Positions 1 to 7,708 are shown, counted from the first letter of the stretch. The stretch is 26,645 nucleotides of DNA from Dehalococcoidia bacterium (GCA_022865685.1 JALHUB010000078.1:1-26645), one strand, 5' to 3'. The notes: generated by a model from the sequence alone, not told the origin. Made by a program: numbers and translations.

Positions 1-2
1 AG

Positions 3-1514
3 CCGACGGTCGTGCGTGACGTCTCCTTCCAGCTCAGCTTTGCCGCGACTGCCGGTCTCATCGTGCTCGTGCCGCTGATGCGGGAGCGCATCGACGAAGC
101 ATCCGAGCGCGTGACCTGGCTGCCGGAACCTCCACGACGCGGCGTCGCCAGCGCCCTCTACGAGATAGCTATCGTGACCGCCGCGGCGTCGATTGCGACG
201 CTGCCGCTGATCGCCCTCCACTTCCAGCGCATCTCGCTCGTCGCTCTGCCGGCGAACCTGCTGGTGCTTCCGGCGTTCCCCTACATCCTCCTCAGCTCGA
301 CCTTCGTCGCCGTGGTTGGTCTCGCGTCGCCGCCGCTGGCGCACGTGGCCGGCTACTGCGCCTGGCTCGGCCTGAGCTACATGATCGCGATGGTGCGGTT
401 GCTTGCGGAGGTGCCTTTCGCCTCGCTGGAGGTTCGACGCTTCAACATGGAGATGTGCGCCGCCTCTTATGTGGTGCTGGCAGCACTCTGCTGGCTACTC
501 AGTCGGCGACGGCCGGGCGAGGAAGCGCTACGTCGCTTGTGGCAGCCGGTCGGGCGCGTCCTCGCCGTGCCGGCGCGACCCCTCGGCGGCGTGCCCGCGT
601 CCTGGCTGGCGACGGGCCTGGCGGTGCCGGCGCTGCTCACGTGGATGGCGGTGCTCTCGTCGCCGGACAGCCGGCTGGCGGCGGGCGTCTTCTCCGCGCC
701 GGACGGACGGCTGACGGTCGAGGTGTTCGACGTCGGCCAGGGCGACGCCGTCTTCATTCGCACGCCCGACGGTCAGAAGCTGCTCGTCGACGGCGGGCCG
801 GACGGGCAAGTCATCGAGCAGGAGCTGGGCGAGGCGCTGCCCTTCTGGGACCGGAAGCTGGACATGGTGCTGCTGACGCATCCCGACAGCGACCATCTCA
901 GCGGGCTCCTCAGCGTCGTCGAGCGATACGACGTGGGCCAGGTTGTGGAATCGCCTGTCGAGGCTGAGACGGAGCTTTCGGAGGCCTGGCGAGCGCTCCT
1001 CGACGAGAAGGACGTCCCCTACCGGGAGGTCGAGGCCGGCGGCTGGGTCGACCTGGGGCGCGGCGCATCACTCCAGATACTCGGCCCGCCCGAGCAGGCG
1101 ATCACGGGCACGAGCGCCGATAGGCACAACAACTCGCTGGTGCTCAAGCTGACGTGGGGAGACGTCAGCTTCCTCCTCACCGGCGACATCGAGGCGGCGG
1201 GCGAAGCAGCCCTCCTCGACGAGCGCGTCGACCTGCGGGCGACGGTTCTCAAGGTCGCGCACCACGGCTCTGCCTACTCGACGAGCCAGGTGCTTCTCGA
1301 CACCGTGCGGCCTGTCGTGTCGGTCATCTCCGTCGGCGCGGACAACGTCTTCGGTCATCCGGCGCCGCCGACCCTTGAGCGCCTCGACGACACGATCGTT
1401 TACCGGACGGACCAGCAGGGCGACGTGACGTTCTCGACGGACGGCGAACGGCTCTGGGTCAACGCGGAACGCGACTCGCCGCCGCTGCCCTCGCGCTTCT
1501 CAACGGGCGAGTAG
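3..1514 (+). CDS. comEC: ComEC/Rec2-family DNA uptake protein, 3' part (5' end outside window)
   Basis: ComEC forms the inner-membrane channel that carries single-stranded DNA into the cytoplasm during natural transformation. The frame is open to the left edge, so the N-terminal part is missing; an in-frame GTG at position 12 is only an internal codon. What is visible begins inside the Competence domain (SFQLSFAATAGL, typical of its core), continues through several hydrophobic helices over roughly the first 220 residues, and ends in a metallo-beta-lactamase-like domain. That domain shows DVGQGDA, THPDSDH (near residue 289 counted from position 12) and KVAHHGS (near 415), the usual ComEC nuclease-like signature. 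The downstream rph gene has its own promoter beginning at the stop codon. The product assignment is firm; whether this cell is actually transformable cannot be judged from one gene. Confidence 0.93.
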   Translation, partial: PTVVRDVSFQLSFAATAGLIVLVPLMRERIDEASERVTWLPEPPRRGVASALYEIAIVTAAASIATLPLIALHFQRISLVALPANLLVLPAFPYILLSSTFVAVVGLASPPLAHVAGYCAWLGLSYMIAMVRLLAEVPFASLEVRRFNMEMCAASYVVLAALCWLLSRRRPGEEALRRLWQPVGRVLAVPARPLGGVPASWLATGLAVPALLTWMAVLSSPDSRLAAGVFSAPDGRLTVEVFDVGQGDAVFIRTPDGQKLLVDGGPDGQVIEQELGEALPFWDRKLDMVLLTHPDSDHLSGLLSVVERYDVGQVVESPVEAETELSEAWRALLDEKDVPYREVEAGGWVDLGRGASLQILGPPEQAITGTSADRHNNSLVLKLTWGDVSFLLTGDIEAAGEAALLDERVDLRATVLKVAHHGSAYSTSQVLLDTVRPVVSVISVGADNVFGHPAPPTLERLDDTIVYRTDQQGDVTFSTDGERLWVNAERDSPPLPSRFSTGE

Positions 1515-1516
1515 AG

Positions 1517-1525
1517 TGCTATACT
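1517..1525 (+). promoter_or_regulatory. Extended -10 promoter for rph
   Basis: TG at 1517-1518, one base, then TATACT at 1520-1525: an extended -10 element. The -35 position (about 1497-1502, TTCTCA) is weak, which is usual for extended -10 promoters. Predicted start near 1532 gives a leader of about 37 bases before the GTG at 1569. Confidence 0.55.
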
Positions 1526-1568
1526 CCCGTTGCCCTGGATTCCCATCCCACAAGCGAAAGGTATAGAC

Positions 1569-2306
1569 GTGGAGAGAGCAGACGGACGCCGCCCCGACCA
1601 GTTGCGACCGGTGCGCATCGTGCCCGGCTACCTGCCGCACGCCGAAGGCTCGGCGCTCATCGAGCAGGGGGGCACCGTCGTGCTGTGCGCCGTCAGCGTC
1701 GAGGACAGACTACCACCGTTCCTGCGCGATAGGGGCGGCGGCTGGGTCACCGCGGAGTACGGCATGCTGCCGCGGTCCACGCACACGCGCTCGCCCCGCG
1801 AAGCGGCGCAGGGTCGCGTCGGGGGACGCACGCACGAGATCCAGCGCCTCATCGGGCGCGCGCTGCGGGCGGTGACGCGGCTGGACATTCTCGGCGAGCG
1901 CACGTTCACCGTGGACTGCGACGTGATCCGGGCGGACGCGGGCACGCGCTGCGCCGCCATTACCGGCGCCTACGTCGCGCTGCAACAGGCCTGCGAGACC
2001 TTGCTCGCGCGCCATACCCTCTCGACGATGCCCCTGCGCGACGCCCTGGCCGCCGTCAGCGTCGGCATCGTTGGGGGCGTGCCACTGCTCGATCTGACGT
2101 ACGAGGAGGACTCGCGCGCGGAAGCCGATTTCAACATCGTTCTGACCGCATCGGGCGAGTTCGTCGAAGTGCAGGGCTCGGCAGAGAGCGCACCGTTCCC
2201 GCGCGCCACTCTCGACGAGGTGCTGCGACTCGCAGGTCAGGGCATCGGCGAGCTTCTGGAGGCGCAGAGCCGGGCGCTGGCAGAGCTGCCTTCGTCAAGC
2301 GAGTAG
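1569..2306 (+). CDS. rph: Ribonuclease PH
   Basis: RNase PH is a phosphorolytic 3'-5' exoribonuclease that trims tRNA 3' ends, using inorganic phosphate and releasing nucleoside diphosphates; it works as a ring-shaped hexamer in the cytoplasm. The start chosen is GTG at 1569, preceded by GAAAGG about 7 bases upstream. It gives 245 residues beginning with ERADGRRPDQLRP, the usual N-terminus of the family. An upstream in-frame TTG at 1530 would add 13 atypical residues and lies at the predicted transcription start. Conserved blocks seen are AEGSALIEQG, GWVTAEYGMLPRST, GRTHEIQRLIGR and FTVDCDVIRADAGTR. The length is full for the family. The downstream HIT gene is convergent, and a REP hairpin lies in the gap. 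Confidence 0.96.
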   Translation: MERADGRRPDQLRPVRIVPGYLPHAEGSALIEQGGTVVLCAVSVEDRLPPFLRDRGGGWVTAEYGMLPRSTHTRSPREAAQGRVGGRTHEIQRLIGRALRAVTRLDILGERTFTVDCDVIRADAGTRCAAITGAYVALQQACETLLARHTLSTMPLRDALAAVSVGIVGGVPLLDLTYEEDSRAEADFNIVLTASGEFVEVQGSAESAPFPRATLDEVLRLAGQGIGELLEAQSRALAELPSSSE

Positions 2307-2334
2307 AGCTTCGAATCTGGCTGCGGCCCTACAC

Positions 2335-2359
2335 GCCGAGACTGGAAAGTCTCGGCTAC
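2335..2359 (-). repeat. REP-like hairpin, family 1, copy 1 (solo, A/T subtype)
   Basis: Perfect 9-bp inverted repeat: arm GCCGAGACT at 2335-2343, loop GGAA, arm AGTCTCGGC at 2348-2356, followed by TAC. Read on the minus strand it starts with GTAG, the head tetranucleotide typical of RAYT-associated REPs. It sits between the convergent ends of rph and the HIT gene. Confidence 0.85.
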
Positions 2360-2389
2360 GAGTTTAGGGAACGGTGGGCGGCCAACGAT

Positions 2390-2713
2390 TCAGGCGTATT
2401 CCCCCAGCCAGGCGCCGCCGAGCACGTGGATATGCCCGTGCTGCTGCGTCTGCAGGGCGTCGGGGCCGAAGTTGGAGAGCAGGCGAAAGCCGTCCGGACA
2501 GAGCTTCTCACCCATCTGGATCGCCACCTCGCCGGCATGGCCCAGGTTGCGCCAGAGGTCCTGCTGCGTCACGTGCTGTCGCGGCACCACGAGCAGCATC
2601 ACCGGCACCCAGCGCAGCCTGTTGCGGAAGACGACGACCTCTTCGTCCTCGTAGACGATCTCCGTCGGCGACCTCTTGGCAGCGATCTCGCAGAACAGAC
2701 AGTGGTAGACCAT
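2390..2713 (-). CDS. HIT-family nucleotide hydrolase/transferase
   Basis: Histidine-triad proteins hydrolyse nucleoside phosphoramidates and related nucleotide conjugates (Hint, HinT), or act on Ap4A-type compounds. The signature is near the C-terminus: QQHGHIHVLGG, matching H-x-H-x-H with the middle histidine as the likely nucleophile. An N-terminal CLFC pair suggests the structural zinc site of this subgroup. The start is set at ATG 2713 (107 residues, MVYHCLFCEI), because GGAG lies 6 bases upstream and homologues begin here; an upstream in-frame codon at 2752 would add 13 unrelated residues that overlap the promoter. The gene is divergent from the DUF1015 gene and convergent with rph. The physiological substrate cannot be told from the sequence. 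Confidence 0.92.
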   Translation of the reverse strand: MVYHCLFCEIAAKRSPTEIVYEDEEVVVFRNRLRWVPVMLLVVPRQHVTQQDLWRNLGHAGEVAIQMGEKLCPDGFRLLSNFGPDALQTQQHGHIHVLGGAWLGEYA

Positions 2714-2750
2714 CGATGGCTCCGAGGGTATGCTAAGGGCAGTCGGGCTC

Positions 2751-2780
2751 ATTCTAGGTAGCGCCCGCGTTCGTGGTCAA
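2751..2780 (-). promoter_or_regulatory. Sigma-70-type promoter for the HIT gene
   Basis: On the minus strand TTGACC (2780-2775), an 18-base spacer and TAGAAT (2756-2751). The predicted start near 2744 leaves a leader of about 31 bases that includes the GGAG site. The same pair of hexamers recurs before the UbiA gene. Confidence 0.55.
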
Positions 2781-2817
2781 TTCACTTTCTTCCGTCGTCG
2801 CCTGTCAGGGGACCGTC

Positions 2818-4122
2818 GTGGCCGAGATACTCCCCTTCCGTGGCCTCCGCTACGCCAATGCTGACCTATCGGCGCTGGTCTGCCCGCCGTTCGACGTCAT
2901 ATCACCGGAGGAGCAGCGGCGCCTGTACGAGCGCAGCCCGTTCAACGCGGTGCGCCTGGAATACGGCGAGACACGACCCGACGACACGCCGTCGCACAAT
3001 CGCTACACGCGCGCCGCCGCCACGCTGCGCGACTGGCTCCAGAGCGGCGTCCTCGTCCGCGACGACGCACCGGCTTTCTACGTGGACGACCAGCGGTTCT
3101 CCCACGAGGGGCGCCTGCTGACTCGGCGTTCGCTCTTCGCGCGCGTCCGCCTGCACGGCTGGGACGAAGGCCCCATCCGGCCGCACGAGCGCACGCTGGA
3201 CCGCCCGAAAGAGGACCGCATCCAGCTCCTGCGGGCGTGCCGCCTGAACATCAGCCCTATCCTGTCGCTGTACCGCGGCGACGTGAGAATGAGAGATGCT
3301 GTCGAAGCCGCGTGTCGCGCGGCAGCGCTGCTCGCGACGGCGGAAGCGAACGGCGAGAGACATACGCTCCACTGCCTCGACGACGGCGTGTCGCTGAAGC
3401 TCATCTCGCGCCTTGCCGGCGACAAGACGTTCTACGTCATCGACGGGCACCATCGCTACGAGACGGCGCTCGCCTACCGGAACGAACGGCGCTCGCAGGC
3501 GCAGGCGTGGACAGGCGACGAGCCGGAGAACTTCGTGCTCATGGCGCTGATCGCGCGCGAGGACCCGGGCGTCGTCGTGCTGCCGACGCATCGACTGCTG
3601 AAGAACGTCGCCGTCCCCGAAGATTTCGTGACCCAGCTCGAGCGCGACTTCACCGTCGAAGATGTGAGCGCTTCGGTGCGCGACGGTGGCTGGCGAGCGA
3701 TGCAGTCGGGCCTATCTAAAGGCGCAGAGCGCGACGTTGCGTTCGGGCTAGCAACGCGCGACGGTCGCCGCCTCGTCCTGCGCGTCCGCGACGCCGGCGA
3801 CATCGCCCAACGCATGCCGGCCGGCTGCCCAGCCTCCTGGCGCACGCTCGACGCGGCGATCCTGGAGGCGGTCGTGTTACGCGGCATCCTCGGCATCGAC
3901 CAGCAGGGCGCAGCCGCCGATGGCTCGCTCACGTTCACGCACGATGGCGAGGAGGCGCTGCGCCTGGTCGACTCGGGCGATTGCGCCATCGCCTTCCTGC
4001 TGTCGCCGGCGCCAGTCGAGCAGGTGCTGTCGATGGCAGACGCCGGTGAGCGCATGCCCCAGAAGTCGACCTACTTCTACCCCAAGCTGCCCGCCGGACT
4101 GGTGATGAACCTCCTTTACTAG
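2818..4122 (+). CDS. DUF1015 family protein
   Basis: This is a full-length member of the DUF1015 family (434 residues from the chosen start), recognised by FYVIDGHHRYETALAY in the middle and PQKSTYFYPKLPAGLVMNLL at the C-terminus; CPPFDVIS near the N-terminus is also typical. The family is soluble and mostly uncharacterised. Some archaeal relatives have been described as free-serine kinases (SerK), so a small-molecule kinase activity is possible, but nothing here fixes the substrate. The start is placed at GTG 2818, with AGGGG 6 bases upstream and a protein starting VAEILPFRGLRYA, as in relatives. An upstream GTG at 2773 would add 15 residues with no support and lies in the promoter of the divergent HIT gene. 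Confidence 0.88.
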   Translation: MAEILPFRGLRYANADLSALVCPPFDVISPEEQRRLYERSPFNAVRLEYGETRPDDTPSHNRYTRAAATLRDWLQSGVLVRDDAPAFYVDDQRFSHEGRLLTRRSLFARVRLHGWDEGPIRPHERTLDRPKEDRIQLLRACRLNISPILSLYRGDVRMRDAVEAACRAAALLATAEANGERHTLHCLDDGVSLKLISRLAGDKTFYVIDGHHRYETALAYRNERRSQAQAWTGDEPENFVLMALIAREDPGVVVLPTHRLLKNVAVPEDFVTQLERDFTVEDVSASVRDGGWRAMQSGLSKGAERDVAFGLATRDGRRLVLRVRDAGDIAQRMPAGCPASWRTLDAAILEAVVLRGILGIDQQGAAADGSLTFTHDGEEALRLVDSGDCAIAFLLSPAPVEQVLSMADAGERMPQKSTYFYPKLPAGLVMNLLY

Positions 4123-4155
4123 CGAAGGCCCCTTCTGACATAGCGCAGAATGTGG

Positions 4156-4177
4156 GGGAGCTTCAGTCCTCCGCTAG
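4156..4177 (-). repeat. REP-like hairpin, GGAGGACT type (degenerate)
   Basis: GGGAG and CTCC arms surround CTTCAGTC, with CTAG at the right end. Read on the minus strand it aligns over 24 positions, with about 17 identities, to the clearer GTAG-headed hairpin at 13828-13851. It lies 13 bases left of the family 1 hairpin at 4191, in the same orientation. Confidence 0.35.
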
Positions 4178-4190
4178 ACCACGTGTTGAC

Positions 4191-4215
4191 GCCGAGACTG
4201 GAAAGTCTCGGCTAC
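4191..4215 (-). repeat. REP-like hairpin, family 1, copy 2 (solo, A/T subtype)
   Basis: Identical in arms and loop to the copy at 2335-2359: GCCGAGACT at 4191-4199, GGAA, AGTCTCGGC at 4204-4212, then TAC, giving a GTAG head on the minus strand. It lies in the gap between the DUF1015 gene and the small membrane protein gene. Confidence 0.85.
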
Positions 4216-4380
4216 GTTTTCTTTGCCGGACGGTGCGCTTCTTCCTCTTGTGAGTCCCGCCCGCCGAAACGTGCAGGAATCGCAAAATCTGCGCCGTCGC
4301 GTGGTTCCGCCTTTGCGGGAAAGTGTAGAATAGGTTATGGAAAGCGAGCGCTCGCCCGGGGCGCTCCAGGGGAAGGGCAG

Positions 4381-4791
4381 ATGGCGGACCAACTCCAGCG
4401 CGAGATCGAAGAGATCCTGAACAAGCTGGACGAGTTTATCCCCGAGCAGAAGGCTACCAGCCGCATCCGGAAGCAGTGGGGCGAGAAGCTCCGCGCTCTC
4501 GGAGGACGAGTCGGCGGCCTGGTTTCTCACGTGTCTATGGGACACCTGATGATCGTCTCGCTCGTTCTCATCTTCATAGCCTTCGCCTTCCGTTCCAGCG
4601 CCATCGGCCAGTACTCGATGATCGCCGGCCTGAGCCTCCTCGGCCTGACGATAGTGGTCTCGTTCATCGCGAACCGTCGCATGCGGTCGGAGAAGCGATG
4701 GCGCGGCCAGGTCGTCGACCTCTCGGGGGCGGGCCCGCTCGATAGGCTCCAGGGCTGGTTCAGAAAGCGCCGAAGCCGCACCCGCCGCTGA
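4381..4791 (+). CDS. Small two-helix membrane protein, function unknown
   Basis: The 136-residue product starts at ATG 4381 behind a purine-rich GGGGAAGGG site. It has an acidic N-terminal helix (MADQLQREIEEILNKLDEF), a basic linker, two hydrophobic helices at about residues 53-70 and 78-97, and a strongly basic tail ending RKRRSRTRR. The positive residues on both sides of the helix pair suggest a hairpin in the membrane with both ends in the cytoplasm. I do not recognise a characterised family. The longer reading frame from position 4150 runs through the REP and has no support. A TAGAAT at 4326-4331 could be its -10, without a clear -35. Confidence 0.72.
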   Translation: MADQLQREIEEILNKLDEFIPEQKATSRIRKQWGEKLRALGGRVGGLVSHVSMGHLMIVSLVLIFIAFAFRSSAIGQYSMIAGLSLLGLTIVVSFIANRRMRSEKRWRGQVVDLSGAGPLDRLQGWFRKRRSRTRR

Positions 4792-4841
4792 CCGCAACAG
4801 CCGATCCCACGGCAGCTCCCATCCTCAGACGCGTACGCCCC

Positions 4842-4871
4842 TTGTCGCTGCCCGCGTGGCTGTAGTACTAT
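4842..4871 (+). promoter_or_regulatory. Possible sigma-70-type promoter for the LysM lipoprotein gene
   Basis: TTGTCG at 4842-4847, 18-base spacer, TACTAT at 4866-4871. The predicted start near 4878 precedes the GGAGG site (4883-4887) and the ATG at 4896. Confidence 0.4.
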
Positions 4872-4895
4872 CCAGCCGGGCCGGAGGCTGCCTGT

Positions 4896-5573
4896 ATGAA
4901 GCTGCTCACGACCGGCGCTGCTCTCTCCCTGCTCGCCCTCGCTCTGTTGGCGACGGCCTGCGGCGGCGGAGAGACGTCGTCTTTCTCTCGCGTCGACCCG
5001 GCAAAGGTCCCGATGGCCACGCTTCCCGCCAACCTGCCGGAGCCGCTGATCATCGAGGGCATCCCGACGCGCGCGGTCCAGCCCAGCGGCGACACCTACA
5101 CCGTAGAGTCTGGCGACTCGCTCTACGCGATAGCTGAGAAGCTGGGAACGACCGTCGACGAACTGAGGGCGCTGAACGATCTGACGAGCAACGATCTCGC
5201 CGTCGGGCAGGTACTGAGGGTACCCGGCGGCGAGTCGCGTGCCGGCGCGCCGCCGACGCCGACGGAGGAGCGAGCGACGCCCACCCCGAAGGCGACGGAA
5301 GGCCCGGAGGGCACCAGGACGCCCTCCGCCGGGTCCACGCCGCGAGAGGGCCGGACGGAGTACGTGGTGCAGTCCGGCGACAACGCCAATGACATCGCCC
5401 TGCGCTTCGGCGTGACCGTCGAGGAGCTGGCGGCAGCGAACGACACGACCGTCGACAACCTGCGCAGCCTGGAGGTCGGCCAGGTGCTGCTGATACCGCC
5501 CGCCTCCAGCACGCCCGCGCCCGAATCAACGGAGTCGCCGCCGGCGGAAGAGGCGACTCTCGCGCCCGAGTAG
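4896..5573 (+). CDS. LysM-domain lipoprotein, two LysM repeats
   Basis: An exported 225-residue protein that probably binds peptidoglycan or another N-acetylglucosamine-containing polymer at the cell envelope. The N-terminus is a lipoprotein signal: MKLL, a hydrophobic stretch to residue 20 and ATAC, with Cys22 as the likely lipidated residue, followed by GGG. Two LysM domains follow at about 68-110 (YTVESGDSLYAIAEKLG, ending GQVLRVP) and 156-201 (YVVQSGDNANDIALRFG, ending GQVLLIP). The 45-residue linker and the C-terminal tail are rich in Thr, Pro, Ser and Glu, as in cell-wall spacers. There is no catalytic domain, so it is more likely a binding or scaffold protein than a hydrolase. ATG 4896 has GGAGG 8 bases upstream. 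Confidence 0.9.
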   Translation: MKLLTTGAALSLLALALLATACGGGETSSFSRVDPAKVPMATLPANLPEPLIIEGIPTRAVQPSGDTYTVESGDSLYAIAEKLGTTVDELRALNDLTSNDLAVGQVLRVPGGESRAGAPPTPTEERATPTPKATEGPEGTRTPSAGSTPREGRTEYVVQSGDNANDIALRFGVTVEELAAANDTTVDNLRSLEVGQVLLIPPASSTPAPESTESPPAEEATLAPE

Positions 5574-5637
5574 CAGCGGCGACTTTCGCAAGAATGCACG
5601 ATCCTTTCGATTTCTACCTGTTAGGAGACAGGATGAC

Positions 5638-7188
5638 ATGTCGGTAGGAGACAGGCTGGAGCGACTGCGCAAGCTCAAGGAAGAGGCGCGCCTCGGGGGC
5701 GGAAGCCGGCGCATCGAGGCGCAGCATGCGCGGGGGAAGCTGACCGCCCGCGAGCGGCTGGACATCCTCCTCGACGAGGGGAGCTTCACTGAGCTGGAGG
5801 CGCTCGTGGTCCATCGCTCGACCGAGTTCGGCGCCGACGGGCAGCGCCTCCACGGCGACGCCGTGGTCACCGGCTACGGGCGCATCGACAGCCGGCAGGT
5901 CTTCGTGTACTCGCAAGACTTCACGGTCTTCGGCGGTTCGCTGTCGGAGGTCGTCGGCGAGAAGATCTGCCGCGTCATGGACCTGGCCGTGAAGACGGGC
6001 GCGCCGATCATCGGCCTGAACGACTCCGGCGGCGCGCGCATCCAGGAGGGCGTGGCGAGCCTGGCGGGCTACGCGGACATCTTCCTGCGCAATTCGCTCA
6101 ACTCCGGCGTCGTGCCGCAGATATCGGTGATCATGGGGCCGTGCGCCGGTGGCGCGGTGTATTCGCCGGCAATGACCGACTTCATCTTCATGGTGCAGAA
6201 GACGTCGCAGATGTACATCACAGGCCCCGATGTCATCAGGGCGGTGACGCAGGAGGAGGTCACGCACGAAGAGCTGGGCGGCGCGATGACACAGGCAACC
6301 CGCAGCGGCGTGGCGCACTTCGCCATCGAGGGCGAGGAGGAGTGCCTGCACGAGGTGCGCCGCCTCCTCTCCTACCTGCCGTCGAACAACGTGGACGACC
6401 CGCCTTTCCTCGAGATCGGCGACGACCCGCACCGTCGCGCCGAAGACATGCTCAACCTCGTGCCGGACGACCCGGTCAAGCCGTACGACATCCGCGAAGT
6501 CGTCTATCGGGTCGTCGACGGCGGCGACTTCATGGAGGTGCACCGGCACTTCGCGCAGAACATCGTCGTCGGCTTCGCGCGGATGGGCGGACGGTCGGTC
6601 GGTATCGTCGCGAACCAGCCGCTGTACCTGGCGGGCGTGCTAGACATCGACTCCTCGCGGAAGGCGGCGCGCTTCGTCCGCTTCTGCGACGCGTTCAACA
6701 TCCCTATCGTCACCTTCGTCGACGTGCCGGGGTTCCTGCCGGGGACGGCGCAGGAGTTCGGCGGCATCATCACGCACGGCGCGAAGCTAGTCTACGCCTA
6801 CGCCGAGGCGAGCGTGCCCAAGGTGACGGTGATTGTGCGGAAGGCTTACGGCGGCGCCTACCTGGCGATGGGGTCGAAGCACCTGCGCGCCGACGTGAAC
6901 TACGCCTGGCCGAGCGCGGAGATAGCGGTCATGGGGCCGGACGCGGCGGTGAACATCATCTTCCGCAACCAGTTGCAGTCGGCGGAGGACAAGGAGGCGT
7001 TGCGGGCGCAGTTGGTGCAGGACTACAAGGACCGCTTCGCGAGCCCGTACGTAGCCGCGGAGCGCGGTTACCTGGACGACGTCATCGACCCTCGCGAGAC
7101 GCGGTGGCAGGTAGTCCGGGCGCTGGAGATGCTGCGCAACAAGACGGACTCAACGCCGCGTCGCAAGCACGGCAGCATCCCTCTCTAG
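5638..7188 (+). CDS. Acyl-CoA carboxylase carboxyltransferase (beta) subunit, propionyl-/methylmalonyl-CoA type
   Basis: The 516-residue product transfers CO2 between carboxybiotin and an acyl-CoA. It has the two crotonase-like halves of the family. The N-terminal half carries LNDSGGARIQEGV near residue 126 and GPCAGGAVYSPAMTDF; the C-terminal half carries FVDVPGFLPGTAQE and AYGGAYLAMGSKHL near 400, whose glycines form the oxyanion hole. AWPSAEIAVMGPDAAVNI is typical of propionyl-CoA carboxylase beta and methylmalonyl-CoA decarboxylase alpha (PccB/MmdA). The sequence does not decide between these. No biotin carboxylase, biotin carrier or membrane decarboxylase subunit lies in the window, so its partners are encoded elsewhere. 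ATG 5638 follows AGGAG and AGG sites. Confidence 0.93.
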   Translation: MSVGDRLERLRKLKEEARLGGGSRRIEAQHARGKLTARERLDILLDEGSFTELEALVVHRSTEFGADGQRLHGDAVVTGYGRIDSRQVFVYSQDFTVFGGSLSEVVGEKICRVMDLAVKTGAPIIGLNDSGGARIQEGVASLAGYADIFLRNSLNSGVVPQISVIMGPCAGGAVYSPAMTDFIFMVQKTSQMYITGPDVIRAVTQEEVTHEELGGAMTQATRSGVAHFAIEGEEECLHEVRRLLSYLPSNNVDDPPFLEIGDDPHRRAEDMLNLVPDDPVKPYDIREVVYRVVDGGDFMEVHRHFAQNIVVGFARMGGRSVGIVANQPLYLAGVLDIDSSRKAARFVRFCDAFNIPIVTFVDVPGFLPGTAQEFGGIITHGAKLVYAYAEASVPKVTVIVRKAYGGAYLAMGSKHLRADVNYAWPSAEIAVMGPDAAVNIIFRNQLQSAEDKEALRAQLVQDYKDRFASPYVAAERGYLDDVIDPRETRWQVVRALEMLRNKTDSTPRRKHGSIPL

Positions 7189-7276
7189 TTTTCTCCTGAG
7201 CCACGCTTTCCCGACAAACGCGTCGTAGAAGCTTATTCTTGGGCTGTCTTTGCAGGACCCAAGAGAAGAGGTGGCC

Positions 7277-7360
7277 GTGGACGCGGGACAAGTCAACGGC
7301 TACGGCCCCGGCGAGTTCCTCGCCATTTCTCAGATGCAGGGTATTGACAAATCCTTATGA
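7277..7360 (+). CDS. Possible short ORF, 27 codons, function unknown
   Basis: Starts at GTG 7277 with AGAGG 5 bases upstream and reads MDAGQVNGYGPGEFLAISQ followed by eight more residues to TGA at 7358. Third codon positions in its first two thirds are nearly all G or C, as in neighbouring genes. It may be the remains of a longer gene, since the following promoter overlaps its end. Confidence 0.22.
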   Translation: MDAGQVNGYGPGEFLAISQMQGIDKSL

Positions 7361-7371
7361 GCGTGTACGAT
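7344..7371 (+). promoter_or_regulatory. Sigma-70-type promoter
   Basis: Perfect TTGACA at 7344-7349, 16-base spacer, TACGAT at 7366-7371: the best -35 match in the window. It points at the remnant starting with ATG 7489 and then at the gene at 7709; the leader to 7489 would be about 110 bases with no structure I recognise. Confidence 0.55.
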
Positions 7372-7488
7372 GCTCCCACTGGTGGCATTTCACTGAGTCC
7401 CCGCCGAACCGTCGTCTCCCAGACGGGTGCGTCTGATTAGCCGGCCGCATCCCTTTTGTCGTTGCGGTCACGTCAGGGGGTATCAGCC

Positions 7489-7687
7489 ATGAGACGGATT
7501 CTCGCTATCCTCATCGCAGCCGCAGATAGTCAAGCTGCCGCCGGCCGCCGTCGCCGCTCAGTCCGACGCTTCGTCGCCGAGTTCGACTTCGCCGCTCGGC
7601 ACTTACGCGGCGCTGGTGTGCGGCATGGCAAGCGCCCTCGCCCTTGCCGCCAGCGGATGGTATGCTAGGAGGCACTGGCTGCGATAG
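7489..7687 (+). pseudogene. Frameshifted remnant of a small exported, membrane-anchored protein gene
   Basis: ATG 7489, behind AGGGGG, begins MRRILAILIAAA, a plausible start of a signal peptide. In the next frame (+1), from about 7523 to the TAG at 7685, the reading is a Pro/Ala/Ser-rich stalk followed by GTYAALVCGMASALALAASG and a basic YARRHWLR end: a stalk, one membrane helix and a positive tail, as in C-terminally anchored surface proteins. That second frame has no start codon of its own. The likely explanation is a gene that lost its body and frame, leaving its two export ends. A sequencing error in the region would give the same picture for a very short intact protein. Confidence 0.38.
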
Positions 7688-7708
7688 GTCATTCGGAAGG
7701 GCGCTGGG

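Larger units (their letters stand above)
7189..7708 (+). other. 520-base stretch without an intact gene
   Basis: It contains a hairpin (CTTGGG at 7238-7243 with CCCAAG at 7258-7263), a possible 27-codon ORF, a good sigma-70-type promoter at 7344-7371, and a signal-peptide start and a membrane-anchor end in different frames (7489-7687). The best reading is a decayed exported-protein gene or genes. No repeat ends or transposase fragments are visible. Confidence 0.5.

Noticed and set aside
2307..2334. tRNA-like T-loop (TTCGAATC) after rph
   Set aside because: The flanking bases do not form a T-stem, and there is no acceptor, D or anticodon arm around it.
6141..7199. 352-codon frame overlapping the carboxyltransferase gene
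   Set aside because: Same strand, other frame; Arg/Gly/Ala-rich without motifs, typical of a shadow in a GC-rich gene.
7372..7488. Riboswitch in the leader after the TTGACA promoter
   Set aside because: I looked for c-di-GMP, cobalamin and SAM signatures and found none of their conserved cores; only short local pairings are present.
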